DNA from: Bradyrhizobium guangdongense
Lineage (GTDB): Bacteria; Pseudomonadota; Alphaproteobacteria; Rhizobiales; Xanthobacteraceae
Length of the DNA stretch: 64,000 bases
Direction: 5' to 3'
Assembly: GCF_004114975.1 (NCBI RefSeq)
Contig: NZ_CP030051.1
Coordinates: forward strand, 6,200,001 to 6,264,000
The notes beneath the pieces are model-generated. The model did no database searches, was not told the DNA's origin, and saw only the letters and a program-made list of their open reading frames with translations. Of this stretch, positions 31,467 to 39,633 are shown piece by piece; position 1 is the stretch's first letter, and every line of letters begins with the position of its first letter. The position numbers and the translations under genes were made by a program.

Positions 31467-32474
31467 ATGGCGCTCTTCGCTCGCCTTTTGCCCGCGCGGC
31501 AAACCATCCTGACGCTGCCTATCGTTGCGATGTCGGTGCTCACCCTATCCGCGGCGCTGCCGGCGCGCGCCGAAGATCCCACCGCCTACCCTACTCACAA
31601 GATCAGGATGCTGCTGCCTTACGCGGCCGGTGGCGGCGGCGACGTCATCGGCCGGCTGCTCGCCGACAGGATGGGCAAGACGCTCGGACAGAGCATCTAT
31701 ATCGAGAACCACACCGGAGCTGCGGGCACGCTCGGCACGCAGATGGTCGCGACCTCTGCGAATGACGGCTACACCATCACCGTCGGAGGCATGACCACGC
31801 ATGTGCTGGCGCCGGCGATCTATCCAAAACTACCCTACGATTCGATCAAGGACTTTACGACCATCGGTCGCATCGGAACGTCCTCGATCATGCTGGTGGC
31901 GACCAAGGATTTTGCCGCCAACGACATCAAGGGCCTGATCGCGCTCGCCAGGAAGGGCGAGCCGATTCAGTACGGCAGTTGGGGCATCGGCTCGACCGGG
32001 CAGTTCTGCGCCGAGATCCTGATGCAGCAGAGCGGCATCAAGATGGAGCACGTGCCGTTCAACGGCATCGCAAAACTCGCCGGCGATTTGCTCGGCGGCC
32101 ACATCTCGCTGGCGACACTCGACATGGCGACCGCAACACCGCTGGTGAAGGACGGCTCGATCAAGGCGCTGGCCGCCTGCGGCGAACGTTCGCCGAGCCT
32201 GCCCGGGGTTGCGACCTATCAGGAGCAGGGTGTGCCGTTCGAGCGCAGCCTGTCCTGGGCCATGTATGCGCCCGCGGGCCTCGCCCCACCGATCGCAGCA
32301 AAGCTGTCGGCGGCGCTGAAGGAGGCGCTCGGCGATGCCGAGGTGAAGGAGAAGCTCTTGGGGCTCGGCATCACCCCGCAATTCGTCCCCGGCGACGAGC
32401 AGCGCGACATCAACGCCCGCGACATCGCGGCCTGGAAGCAGGTTGCCAGGGACGCCGGCATCGAGGTCAAGTGA
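31467..32474 (+). CDS. Bug-family tripartite tricarboxylate receptor protein
   Basis: A 335-residue periplasmic receptor of the TctC/Bug family. ATG at 31467 has GGGGGAC seven bases upstream; a TTG at 31452 is in frame but poorer. The signal peptide is long (residues about 1-36, ending LPARAE). The mature protein starts YPTHKIRMLLPYAAGGGGDV and has IENHTGAAGTLGTQMVA and HVPFNGIAKLAGDLLGGHIS, all family-typical. No TctA/TctB neighbour is present. It is divergent from the TetR gene, with the twin operators between, and followed 22 bases later by a VOC-family gene. It is therefore probably part of the same TetR-controlled uptake-and-degradation locus. Confidence 0.9.
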   Translation: MALFARLLPARQTILTLPIVAMSVLTLSAALPARAEDPTAYPTHKIRMLLPYAAGGGGDVIGRLLADRMGKTLGQSIYIENHTGAAGTLGTQMVATSANDGYTITVGGMTTHVLAPAIYPKLPYDSIKDFTTIGRIGTSSIMLVATKDFAANDIKGLIALARKGEPIQYGSWGIGSTGQFCAEILMQQSGIKMEHVPFNGIAKLAGDLLGGHISLATLDMATATPLVKDGSIKALAACGERSPSLPGVATYQEQGVPFERSLSWAMYAPAGLAPPIAAKLSAALKEALGDAEVKEKLLGLGITPQFVPGDEQRDINARDIAAWKQVARDAGIEVK

Positions 32475-32496
32475 TCAGCTTGAGAGGAGCGCGGGC

Positions 32497-33036
32497 ATGA
32501 GCCGCATCTTCGGCGCGGTGCGCCAGAACGGATATGTGGTGCGCGACATCCAGGCCGCGATGAAGCACTGGATCGAGGTCATGGGTGTCGGCCCCTGGTA
32601 CTACATGGACCGCGTCAAGACCGACTGGTTCCGCCATCGCGGCCGGGATTCCGCGGTCGAGATGAGCATTGCGCTGGCGAATTCCGGCGATCTCCAGATC
32701 GAGCTGATCCAGCAGCGCAACGACGCGCCCTCGCTGTACAGGGAGTTTCTGGACGCCGGCCACGAAGGCCTCCAGCACATGTCGTACTGGAGCCACGATT
32801 ATCAGGCGCTCTACGACAAGGCGATCGGGCTCGGCTACAGGATCGGCCACGAAGGCCAGATCGGGGGCGACAAGGGACGCTTCGCCTATTTCGACACGCA
32901 GGCGCATCCGGGCACGATTGTCGAGATCTCCGACATCAGCGGCACCAAGGGTCCGTTCTTCGAGAAGGTCAGGCTGGCGGCTTTGAGCTGGGACGGTACG
33001 CGCCCGATCCGCGAGGTCGGCGGCGCGAAGCCTTAA
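32497..33036 (+). CDS. VOC (glyoxalase/bleomycin resistance-like) family protein
   Basis: A 179-residue protein starting MSRIFGAVRQNGYVVRDIQA after GAGAGGAGCG. It has the two beta-alpha-beta-beta-beta halves of VOC enzymes: VRDIQAAMKHWIEVMGVGPW, then LQIELIQQRNDAPSLYREFL, and later HMSYWSHDYQALYDKAIGLG and GTIVEISDISG. The residues in the second half (YFDTQAHPGTIVEI) include the metal-ligand Glu expected in methylmalonyl-CoA epimerase or lactoylglutathione lyase relatives. The reaction is unknown. It is 22 bases after the Bug receptor, so it is probably an enzyme acting on the imported substrate. Confidence 0.85.
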   Translation: MSRIFGAVRQNGYVVRDIQAAMKHWIEVMGVGPWYYMDRVKTDWFRHRGRDSAVEMSIALANSGDLQIELIQQRNDAPSLYREFLDAGHEGLQHMSYWSHDYQALYDKAIGLGYRIGHEGQIGGDKGRFAYFDTQAHPGTIVEISDISGTKGPFFEKVRLAALSWDGTRPIREVGGAKP

Positions 33037-33135
33037 GCCCTCTGCTTCGCCGGTGCCGGGACGGGTCACGCCGTTGCCGGGCGGAGGATCCGTGCTAGCA
33101 TGTCGCCTCCCGTCCCAGGGTTCAGCGAGGCAAGC

Positions 33136-33948
33136 ATGTCTGCGACTGACAAGGTTTTCGCCGGCTCGGTCCCTAAGCTCTACGACGAATATCTGGTCCC
33201 GCTGATCTTCTCCGTCTACGCCGACGATCTTGCGAGGCGCATCGCTGCGCTGTCGCCCTCGGATCTGCTCGAGGTCGCCGCCGGCACCGGCGCCGTCACC
33301 AGAGCCGTGGCAGCGCTGTTGCCTCCTGACGTCCGCTATGTCGCGACCGACCTCAATGAGCCTATGCTCGCAGTTGCGAAGCAGCGTCAGGGTGAGGATC
33401 CCCGCATGAACTGGCGTCAAGCCGATGCGCTGACGCTGCCCTTCGGCGATTCCACGTTCGACGTCGTCTGCTGCCAGTTCGGTGCGATGTTCTTTCCTGA
33501 TCGCAGCAAGGGCTATGCCGAGGCGAAGCGCGTGTTGAAGCCCGGCGGCACGTACCTGTTCAGCGTCTGGGACCGTATCGAGGACAATGTATTCGCGGAT
33601 GATGCGACCGTCACGCTTGGCAAGATGTTTCCCGACAATCCGCCGCTCTTCATGGCGCGAACGCCGCACGGCTATCACGACAAGGCCGCCATCAAGGCCG
33701 ACCTGGCGCGCGCGGGCTTCCGCGACATCTCGATCGAAACCAAGACGGCAATGAGCCGCGGCCCCTCAGCCGAGTACGTGGCGATCGCGTACTGCCAGGG
33801 AACGCCGCTGCGCGGCGAGATCGAAGCCAGGGATGCGAGCAAGCTCGAGGCCGCAACGGACGCCGTTGCCGAGGCGATTCGAAAACGCCACGGTCCGGGG
33901 CCGATCGAAGCCAAGATTCAGGCCCTGGTCATCACAGCCCGGCCGTAA
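33136..33948 (+). CDS. Class I SAM-dependent methyltransferase
   Basis: A 270-residue methyltransferase. ATG at 33136 has GAGG seven bases upstream and starts MSATDKVFAGSVPKLYDEYL; an ATG at 33100 in the same frame is less likely. Motif I is LLEVAAGTGAVTRAVAAL (residues about 45-62), the acidic ribose-binding part is VRYVATDLNEPMLAVAK, and the post-motif region DALTLPFGDSTFDVVCCQFG is typical of Methyltransf_11 (UbiE-like) enzymes. The cytosolic fold is complete; the acceptor is not known. It follows the VOC gene by about 100 bases on the same strand and ends in a hairpin shared with the convergent L,D-transpeptidase. Confidence 0.88.
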   Translation: MSATDKVFAGSVPKLYDEYLVPLIFSVYADDLARRIAALSPSDLLEVAAGTGAVTRAVAALLPPDVRYVATDLNEPMLAVAKQRQGEDPRMNWRQADALTLPFGDSTFDVVCCQFGAMFFPDRSKGYAEAKRVLKPGGTYLFSVWDRIEDNVFADDATVTLGKMFPDNPPLFMARTPHGYHDKAAIKADLARAGFRDISIETKTAMSRGPSAEYVAIAYCQGTPLRGEIEARDASKLEAATDAVAEAIRKRHGPGPIEAKIQALVITARP

Positions 33949-33955
33949 TGGCCGG
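33939..33955. terminator. Hairpin between convergent genes
   Basis: CCGGCC-GTAAT-GGCCGG, a 6-bp stem spanning the methyltransferase stop codon (33946-33948), 27 bases before the end of the convergent L,D-transpeptidase gene. There is no clear T-run. A bidirectional terminator is plausible. Confidence 0.4.
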
Positions 33956-33981
33956 AGCCGCTGCGCTCCCGGCTTCACGCG

Positions 33982-35544
33982 TTACCAGAAGCTCCGCTGC
34001 ATCGGCTGCGTCGATTGGTAGTACTGGTATTGACCGCCGCGCCGACGCGGATTGGCCGGTTGCACATAGGGATCGCGCGGCTGGAAGAAGAAGCCGAAGC
34101 CGTTGCCGCCGTTATCCCAGCCATCGTCGCTGGCGATCGCCATCGGCGCGGTCGGCTTGCGGGTGATGAAGCCGCCCTGGGGCTGGTTGCTCAGGACCGC
34201 GACGAACTCGGTGCGGTAGTTGGTCTCGGCACTCAAGGGCTCGTCCGAGACGATGATCGACGAGCGCGGCAAGGCGGTCGGCCCGATGCGGTCCCACACC
34301 TCCTGCGGGATGGTGATGCGATCGAGTGCGTCCTTGGCATCGTCCCCCTCGTCGATGCTGACCACGCTCCAGCGCAGGCCCGTGTCGGTCTTGGCCATCG
34401 CCGTGAAGATGTGCGTGCCGAGCGGCTGGTCGGGATTGCGAATGGTGACGGGAACCTCGATGCTGGTGTCGAACACCTCGCCGCCGCCATCCGGCGCGGG
34501 CTTGTGGGTATTGCGACGGACGTAGAGCTTCTGCGTTGCGCGGCTGATGTAGACGGAGACCGGTTCGAGCGCGAGCTTGGCGTCGGTCGCAGCCTTCACC
34601 GCATCGGCCTTCTTGGCGGCGGCGACCTTGGCCGCCTCCTTTGTGGTGGCCACAGCATCGCGCTTGGGCTGTGCGGCGGCCTTGGCGGCGTCGAGCTGGG
34701 TTGCTGCATCCGCGGCCTTGGTCGCGGCCTTCTGCTTCAGTTCGTCGGCCTTTGCCTTGGCCTGGTCGTTCTTGGCATTCGCGACCAGCTTGTCCGCATA
34801 GGCGTTCTCGGCATCTGCGCGGGCCTTCTGCTGTTCGAGCTTGCGCAGCTGTGCCGGGATCGATTGCGCGTCTTTCGCCGCTGCCGCCGCGGCCTTTTTG
34901 GCTTCGTCGGCGGCCTGGGCGACCTCCTCCGCCTCGGCGGAGAGCTTGTCGGCACGCGCAGGCGCCGCCGCAAGGGCCTCCCTGCTCGGCACGAACAGCG
35001 AGGGATGCGAGAAATCGACCGGAGCCGCGTCGTTAGGCGAAATGATCACCCGCATGCCGATGCTGGTCTTGTCGAACAGGCTCTCGGCGAAACCGAACGG
35101 CATGCGCACGCAGCCATGCGAGGCCGCGTAGCCGGGCAGCGGCCCGCCATGCAGCGCGATGCCATTCCAGGTGATGCGCTGCATGTTCGGCATCCAGGCA
35201 TCGTCATACATGGAGGAGTGATGGTCCTTGTCCTTCTCGACGACGGCGAAGACACCGGCGGGCGTCTCGCGCCCGGTCGTGCCGGTCGAGACCGGCGCCC
35301 GCAGGATCCAGCCCTCGGAATCATAGAACGTGACCTTTTGGCTCTTGATCGAGACGATCGCCATGATCGGCTCGCCGGCCTCGCGCGGCGCCACCGCCTC
35401 GGCGGTCTGGCGCGGCTGCTTCGCCGCCATGGCGGCGGAGGTCAGCGTGGTCAGGGCGAGCGCCGCTGCGAACATCACAATTCCGGGAGGCCCCCAACGC
35501 CGCATCGCTCCATTGGATTGCGCCGTCGTCATCAGGTCTTTCAT
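33982..35544 (-). CDS. L,D-transpeptidase (YkuD) with long Ala/Lys-rich linker and second YkuD-like half
   Basis: A 520-residue envelope protein. ATG at 35544 follows GGGGAATGGC; a hydrophobic signal (PPGIVMFAAALALTTLTSAA) precedes the mature region. The first YkuD domain (about 55-195) has the full catalytic pattern: HGGPLPGYAASHGCVRMPFG, with the nucleophile Cys in SHGCVR. Residues about 210-330 form an Ala/Lys-rich coiled-coil-like linker (KADELKQKAATKAADAATQ). Residues about 335-470 look like a second, degenerate YkuD start (VYISRATQKLYVRRN, then TIRNPDQPLGTHIFTAMAKT) but no catalytic Cys is seen. It probably crosslinks peptidoglycan or attaches proteins to it in the periplasm. The Gly/Gln-rich tail is low complexity. 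Confidence 0.85.
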   Translation of the reverse strand: MKDLMTTAQSNGAMRRWGPPGIVMFAAALALTTLTSAAMAAKQPRQTAEAVAPREAGEPIMAIVSIKSQKVTFYDSEGWILRAPVSTGTTGRETPAGVFAVVEKDKDHHSSMYDDAWMPNMQRITWNGIALHGGPLPGYAASHGCVRMPFGFAESLFDKTSIGMRVIISPNDAAPVDFSHPSLFVPSREALAAAPARADKLSAEAEEVAQAADEAKKAAAAAAKDAQSIPAQLRKLEQQKARADAENAYADKLVANAKNDQAKAKADELKQKAATKAADAATQLDAAKAAAQPKRDAVATTKEAAKVAAAKKADAVKAATDAKLALEPVSVYISRATQKLYVRRNTHKPAPDGGGEVFDTSIEVPVTIRNPDQPLGTHIFTAMAKTDTGLRWSVVSIDEGDDAKDALDRITIPQEVWDRIGPTALPRSSIIVSDEPLSAETNYRTEFVAVLSNQPQGGFITRKPTAPMAIASDDGWDNGGNGFGFFFQPRDPYVQPANPRRRGGQYQYYQSTQPMQRSFW

Positions 35545-35777
35545 GCCATTCCCCGATTGCCTGTCCGCACTTTCGATCATCGGTCAGATTGCGCTGTTTG
35601 GATTAAGAATTCGCAGCCACCATCTGTTCCGTTTCCGGCGATATTGGGTCCGTTCCGCCGGCGAAACTCTCATATACGACGGTCCGCGCAGGCGGAAGGG
35701 CGGCTCGCCGCCGGGGCTGGCCAGGAGCTGGCGGCGGCACTGCGGCAGAATGCCCGCCGCTAGAGCGGCGGCAGGGG

Positions 35778-35793
35778 TGTGACCCGAATCACA
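35778..35793. promoter_or_regulatory. CRP-type palindrome TGTGA-N6-TCACA
   Basis: TGTGACCCGAATCACA matches the classical CRP consensus exactly at both half-sites. It lies 234 bases upstream of the L,D-transpeptidase start and 41 bases before the 3' end of the livF gene, in a 289-base gap. The distance is long for a simple activator site, so the target is unclear. Three class III cyclases in the window make cAMP control conceivable. Confidence 0.45.
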
Positions 35794-35833
35794 GAGAATT
35801 GGTTCACTGAGGCGCCGATGCGCTGGTCAGTGC

Positions 35834-36529
35834 TTAGACTTCGAGCCATTCCTGCCGCACGGCGGCGTTGGCCTTGAGATCATCAGGCGTGCCTTCGAAC
35901 ACGACGCGGCCGTGGCCCATGATGTAGACGCGCTTGGAGATGCGCATCGCGATCGACAGCTTCTGCTCGACGAGGAGAATGGCGACGCCGGCCTCCGCAA
36001 TGCGGGCGATGAGATCGCCGACCTGCTGCACGATCAGCGGCGCGAGCCCTTCGGTCGGCTCGTCGATCATGATCAGATCGGGATCGCCCATCAACGTCCG
36101 GCACGTCGTGAGCATCTGCTTCTCGCCGCCGGACAGCACGCCGGCAGCCGTGTCGGCGCGGGCGGCGAGATTGGGGAACATGTCGAGCATGTCCTGAAGC
36201 CGCCACTTGCCGGGACGGCGCGTGTCCTTGATGCCGAGCAGCAGATTCTGCCGCACCGTCAGGCTCGGAAAGATATCACGATGTTCAGGCACGTAGCCAA
36301 GGCCGAGACGCGCGATCTTGTAGCTGGGCAGGCCCGCGATGTCCTTGCCCTTGAAGCGGATCGTGCCTTGCGGGGCGACCTCGCCCATGATCGCCTTGAC
36401 CGTCGTGGAACGCCCGACGCCGTTGCGGCCGAGCAGGCTCACGACCTCACCGGCGGCGACGTCGAGATCGACGCCCTGGAGGATGTGGCTCTTGCCGTAA
36501 TAGGCGTGGAGATCCCTGACCTCGAGCAT
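35834..36529 (-). CDS. livF: Branched-chain amino acid ABC transporter ATP-binding protein LivF, atypical Walker A
   Basis: A 231-residue ATPase subunit of the LivF type. Signature VLSGGEKQMLTTCRTLMGDP and Walker B DLIMIDEPTEGLAPLIVQQV are intact, as are the H-loop region LLVEQKLSIAMRISKRVY and the end VRQEWLEV. The Walker A is GRNGVGRST, with Arg40 where the nucleotide-binding Lys is expected. Either Arg substitutes or this subunit is weakened while LivG carries catalysis. It is the last gene of the liv operon (livK-H-M-G-F), sharing one base with livG. Confidence 0.92.
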   Translation of the reverse strand: MLEVRDLHAYYGKSHILQGVDLDVAAGEVVSLLGRNGVGRSTTVKAIMGEVAPQGTIRFKGKDIAGLPSYKIARLGLGYVPEHRDIFPSLTVRQNLLLGIKDTRRPGKWRLQDMLDMFPNLAARADTAAGVLSGGEKQMLTTCRTLMGDPDLIMIDEPTEGLAPLIVQQVGDLIARIAEAGVAILLVEQKLSIAMRISKRVYIMGHGRVVFEGTPDDLKANAAVRQEWLEV

Positions 36530-37278
36530 CAGTGCGCTTCCTCGCCGAGATAGGCTTCCTTGACCTTGGGATCACGCCGGATCTCTTCCGGCGTGCCCGA
36601 GGCGATGATATGGCCGTAGACCAGCACCGAGATGCGGTCGGCAAGGCCGAACACCACGCTCATGTCGTGCTCGACGATGACGAGCGTCTTGCCCTCGGTC
36701 AGCCGGCGGATCAGCGACACCGCGCGGTCGGTCTCGGCGTGACTCATGCCCGCGGTCGGCTCGTCCAGCATGACGACGGTGGCACCGCTGGCGATGGTGA
36801 TGCCGATCTCGAGCTCGCGCTGTTCGGCGTAGGTCAAGAGACCAGCCGGCACGTCACGCCGATGCGTGAGATGAATATCGTCCAGGATCTGCGCGGTGCG
36901 TTCGCGCACCTCGGGCAGACTGTCGACATTCTTCCAGAACGCGTAGCGATGCCCCGTCGCCCAAAGCACGGCGCAGCGCACGTTCTCCCAGACCGTCATG
37001 CGCGCGAACACGTTGGTGACCTGGAACGAACGCGACAAGCCACGACGATTGATCTCGAAGGGCCGCAGGCCCGAGATCACGTCGCCGTTCAGCCTCACCT
37101 CTCCCGAGGTCGGCTTGATGTGGCCGCTAATCAAGTTGAACGTCGTGGACTTGCCGGCGCCGTTGGGGCCGATGATGGCGTGACGCTCACCTTTGGCGAC
37201 GGTGAGATTGAGGTCGCGGATGATGCTGACATTGCCGAAACGCTTTTCGACGGCGCGGACTTCGATCGCTGCGCTCAT
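36529..37278 (-). CDS. livG: Branched-chain amino acid ABC transporter ATP-binding protein LivG
   Basis: A 249-residue ATPase subunit. Walker A is normal (IGPNGAGKSTTFNLISGHI), the ABC signature region reads LLTYAEQRELEIGITIASGA, a variant of LSGGQ often seen in LivG, and Walker B is TVVMLDEPTAGMSHAET. The Q-loop region is LSRSFQVTNVFARMTVWENV, and the end IRRDPKVKEAYLGEE is typical. It overlaps livM by four bases and livF by one base. With LivF it powers import through LivHM. Substrates of such operons include amino acids, amides and aromatic acids. Confidence 0.95.
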   Translation of the reverse strand: MSAAIEVRAVEKRFGNVSIIRDLNLTVAKGERHAIIGPNGAGKSTTFNLISGHIKPTSGEVRLNGDVISGLRPFEINRRGLSRSFQVTNVFARMTVWENVRCAVLWATGHRYAFWKNVDSLPEVRERTAQILDDIHLTHRRDVPAGLLTYAEQRELEIGITIASGATVVMLDEPTAGMSHAETDRAVSLIRRLTEGKTLVIVEHDMSVVFGLADRISVLVYGHIIASGTPEEIRRDPKVKEAYLGEEAH

Positions 37279-38567
37279 GCCAGATACCCCCGGTCACGGG
37301 CGACCGTCGCAGCCCTGTCCCACGCATCTGCGATCCGTCGCCAGGTCAGCCGCGCGACGAAGAAGCCGCCAACGACGAGAACGGCCGCGGCAATCCAGGT
37401 CACCGGCGAGGTCGGGTTGAAGGCAATGCCAAACAGGTTGATGGGATCGCCGCCGGAGAAACGTGCAACGGTCTCGATTGTCAGGATCACGCCGCACGCC
37501 AGTGCGACCGTGGGTACGATCGCAACGAGATAGGATGGGATCACGGTCCACAGCGTCCCGGCACGGATCAGCGGTCGGTGCATCATCAACAGGCCGGCGA
37601 TGCCGCCGGGCGAGAACATCACGATGCCGATGAAGATGATGCCGAAATAAAGCTGCCAGACGCCGGTGAGGTTGGTCAGCCCGAGTTGCAGGTAGGTCAC
37701 CAGGATGGCGCCGAGGATCGGGCCGAAGAAATAGGCGGTGCCGCCGATAAAGGTCGAGAACAGCACGAGGCCGGACTGGATTGCGCCGAGATAGGCGGAG
37801 TTGGCGATCTCGAAATTGATCGCGGCAAGCCCGCCCGCGACGCCGGCGAAGAACCCGGCGAAACAGAAGGCGAGATAGCGCACCACGTGCGGATCGTAGC
37901 CGATGAACTGGACGCGTTCGGGATTATCGCGGACCGCATTGCTGATCCGTCCCAGCGGCGTCCGGGTCAGCGCGTACATCGCGATTGCCGACAGCACCAG
38001 CCAGAACGCAATGAGATAATAGACCTGAAGCTGCGGCCCGAACGACCAGCCGAGCATCTTCGGCAACGCGGTGCGGTCCGTGGTGATGCCGGACTCGCCA
38101 CCGAACACCGAGCGCAGGATCAGCGATGAGGACGCCACCAATTCGCCGATGCCGAGCGAGATCATCGCAAACACCGTACCGGCGCGCTTGGTCATCACCC
38201 AGCCGATGATAACAGCGAAGACAAGGCCGCCGAGCCCGCCGAACAGCGGGATGAAAGGCAGCGGGATCGGCCAGCCGTGCGACACAACCGCATTCATCAT
38301 GTGGCAGGCGGCGAAGCCGCCGAGGCCGTAATGCACGGCATGACCGAACGACAACAGGCCGGTCTGGCCGAGCAGGATGTTGTAGGACAGCGCGAACACG
38401 ATCGCGATGCCGATCAGGCTGAAGGAGGTGAGCGAGCCGCCGGAGGAGAAGATCATCGGCAGCACGATCAGCGCGGCGATGCCGAGCAGCCAGACGCCGT
38501 AGAAGCGCAGGCTTCCGCCGGACGCATCCGCCGCCACCTTGGAAGTCGAAGTCGGGGCCGTGGTCAT
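37275..38567 (-). CDS. livM: Branched-chain amino acid ABC transporter permease LivM
   Basis: A 430-residue inner-membrane permease with about 9-10 helices, starting MTTAPTSTSKVAADASGG. LivM marks are FALSYNILLGQTGLLSFGHA, FAMISLGIGELVASSSLILR, RTPLGRISNAVRDNPERVQF and a closing region with FSPGGIAGLL. The last ~90 residues add two or three extra helices (VIPSYLVAIVPTVALACGV; NPTSPVTWIAAAVLVVGGFF) beyond the usual LivM length. It overlaps livG and livH by four bases each, indicating translational coupling. Confidence 0.94.
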   Translation of the reverse strand: MTTAPTSTSKVAADASGGSLRFYGVWLLGIAALIVLPMIFSSGGSLTSFSLIGIAIVFALSYNILLGQTGLLSFGHAVHYGLGGFAACHMMNAVVSHGWPIPLPFIPLFGGLGGLVFAVIIGWVMTKRAGTVFAMISLGIGELVASSSLILRSVFGGESGITTDRTALPKMLGWSFGPQLQVYYLIAFWLVLSAIAMYALTRTPLGRISNAVRDNPERVQFIGYDPHVVRYLAFCFAGFFAGVAGGLAAINFEIANSAYLGAIQSGLVLFSTFIGGTAYFFGPILGAILVTYLQLGLTNLTGVWQLYFGIIFIGIVMFSPGGIAGLLMMHRPLIRAGTLWTVIPSYLVAIVPTVALACGVILTIETVARFSGGDPINLFGIAFNPTSPVTWIAAAVLVVGGFFVARLTWRRIADAWDRAATVARDRGYLA

Positions 38568-39511
38568 GATTCGCGCGTCCCCATCAGGCCCATGGGGCGT
38601 ACGATCAGAATGATCACGAGCAGAAGATACGGAACGATCGGCGCGACCTGCGCGATCGTGACGTTCCAGATGTCGGTGAGAACCGACGGACCCGCCGACG
38701 GATCGAGCGGCCCGAAGGCGCTCGCGAGCGAGCCATCCAGCGCCACGGCAAAGGTCTGGACCAGGCCGATGACGAGCGAGGCGATGAAGGCGCCCGGCAG
38801 GGAGCCGAGGCCGCCGAACACGATGACCACGAACAGGATGGGCCCGAGCGAGGCGGCCATGTCGGACTGCGTCACCAGCGCGGGACCTGCAATGACGCCG
38901 GCAAGACCGGCCAGCGCGCTGCCGACCCCGAACACGGCCATGAAGACACGCCCGACATTATGGCCGAGATGCCCGACCATGTGCGGATGCGTCAGCGCCG
39001 CCTGCACGATGAGGCCGACGCGGGTGCGCTTGAGCACGACCAGAAGCGCCACGAAAATGACGACCGAGACGGCCAGCATGAAAATCTTGTAGGCCGGATA
39101 GTTGGTCGAGAAGATCGTGAAGGCCGGGAAATCCAGCAAAGCCGGCACGCGGTAATCGAGCGGGCTCTTGCCCCAGATCATCGAGACGATTTCTTCGATC
39201 GCGAATGCCAGACCAAAGGTCAGCAGCAGCTCGGCGACATGGCCGTGCTTGTGGGTGTTGCGCAGGCCGTAGCGCTCCACCGCCATCCCGATCGCGCCGA
39301 CCAGAAGCGGCGCCAGCACCAGCGCCGGCCAGAAGCCGATCCATTTGGTGAGCTGGAAGCCGAAGAACGCGCCGAGCATGTAGAAGCTGGCATGGGCGAA
39401 ATTGAGCACGCCCATCATGCTGAAGATGACGGTGAGCCCGCTCGACAGCAGGAAGAGCAGCATGCCGAACAGCACACCGTTCAGGGTCGAAATGACAACG
39501 AGTTCAAGCAC
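38564..39511 (-). CDS. livH: Branched-chain amino acid ABC transporter permease LivH
   Basis: A 315-residue inner-membrane permease. It begins MLELVVISTLNGVLFGMLLF with LLSSGLTVIFSMMGVLNFAH, the LivH N-terminal pattern, then ERYGLRNTHKHGHVAELLLT and the EAA-like loop RTRVGLIVQAALTHPHMVGH LGHN region. The second half has FGGLGSLPGAFIASLVIGLV, the coupling segment, and ends VIILIVRPMGLMGTRES. Eight or so membrane helices. It is 122 bases downstream of the livK gene and overlaps livM by four bases. Confidence 0.94.
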   Translation of the reverse strand: MLELVVISTLNGVLFGMLLFLLSSGLTVIFSMMGVLNFAHASFYMLGAFFGFQLTKWIGFWPALVLAPLLVGAIGMAVERYGLRNTHKHGHVAELLLTFGLAFAIEEIVSMIWGKSPLDYRVPALLDFPAFTIFSTNYPAYKIFMLAVSVVIFVALLVVLKRTRVGLIVQAALTHPHMVGHLGHNVGRVFMAVFGVGSALAGLAGVIAGPALVTQSDMAASLGPILFVVIVFGGLGSLPGAFIASLVIGLVQTFAVALDGSLASAFGPLDPSAGPSVLTDIWNVTIAQVAPIVPYLLLVIILIVRPMGLMGTRES

Positions 39512-39633
39512 GGCTCACTCATGAATATCCGGGGCCGCATGGCCCCGGCGAACCTCGTCCAGGCGATCAATTGCATTCCGGCCGCCGCCCTCCCGCAACC
39601 GGTCGCGGTGCGGGATGGCGACGTACTCCGTGA

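Noticed and set aside
34015..35763. 582-residue plus-strand ORF opposite the L,D-transpeptidase
   Set aside because: Low-complexity Arg/Gly/Val composition and no recognisable motif; the minus-strand gene has a signal peptide and intact catalytic residues.
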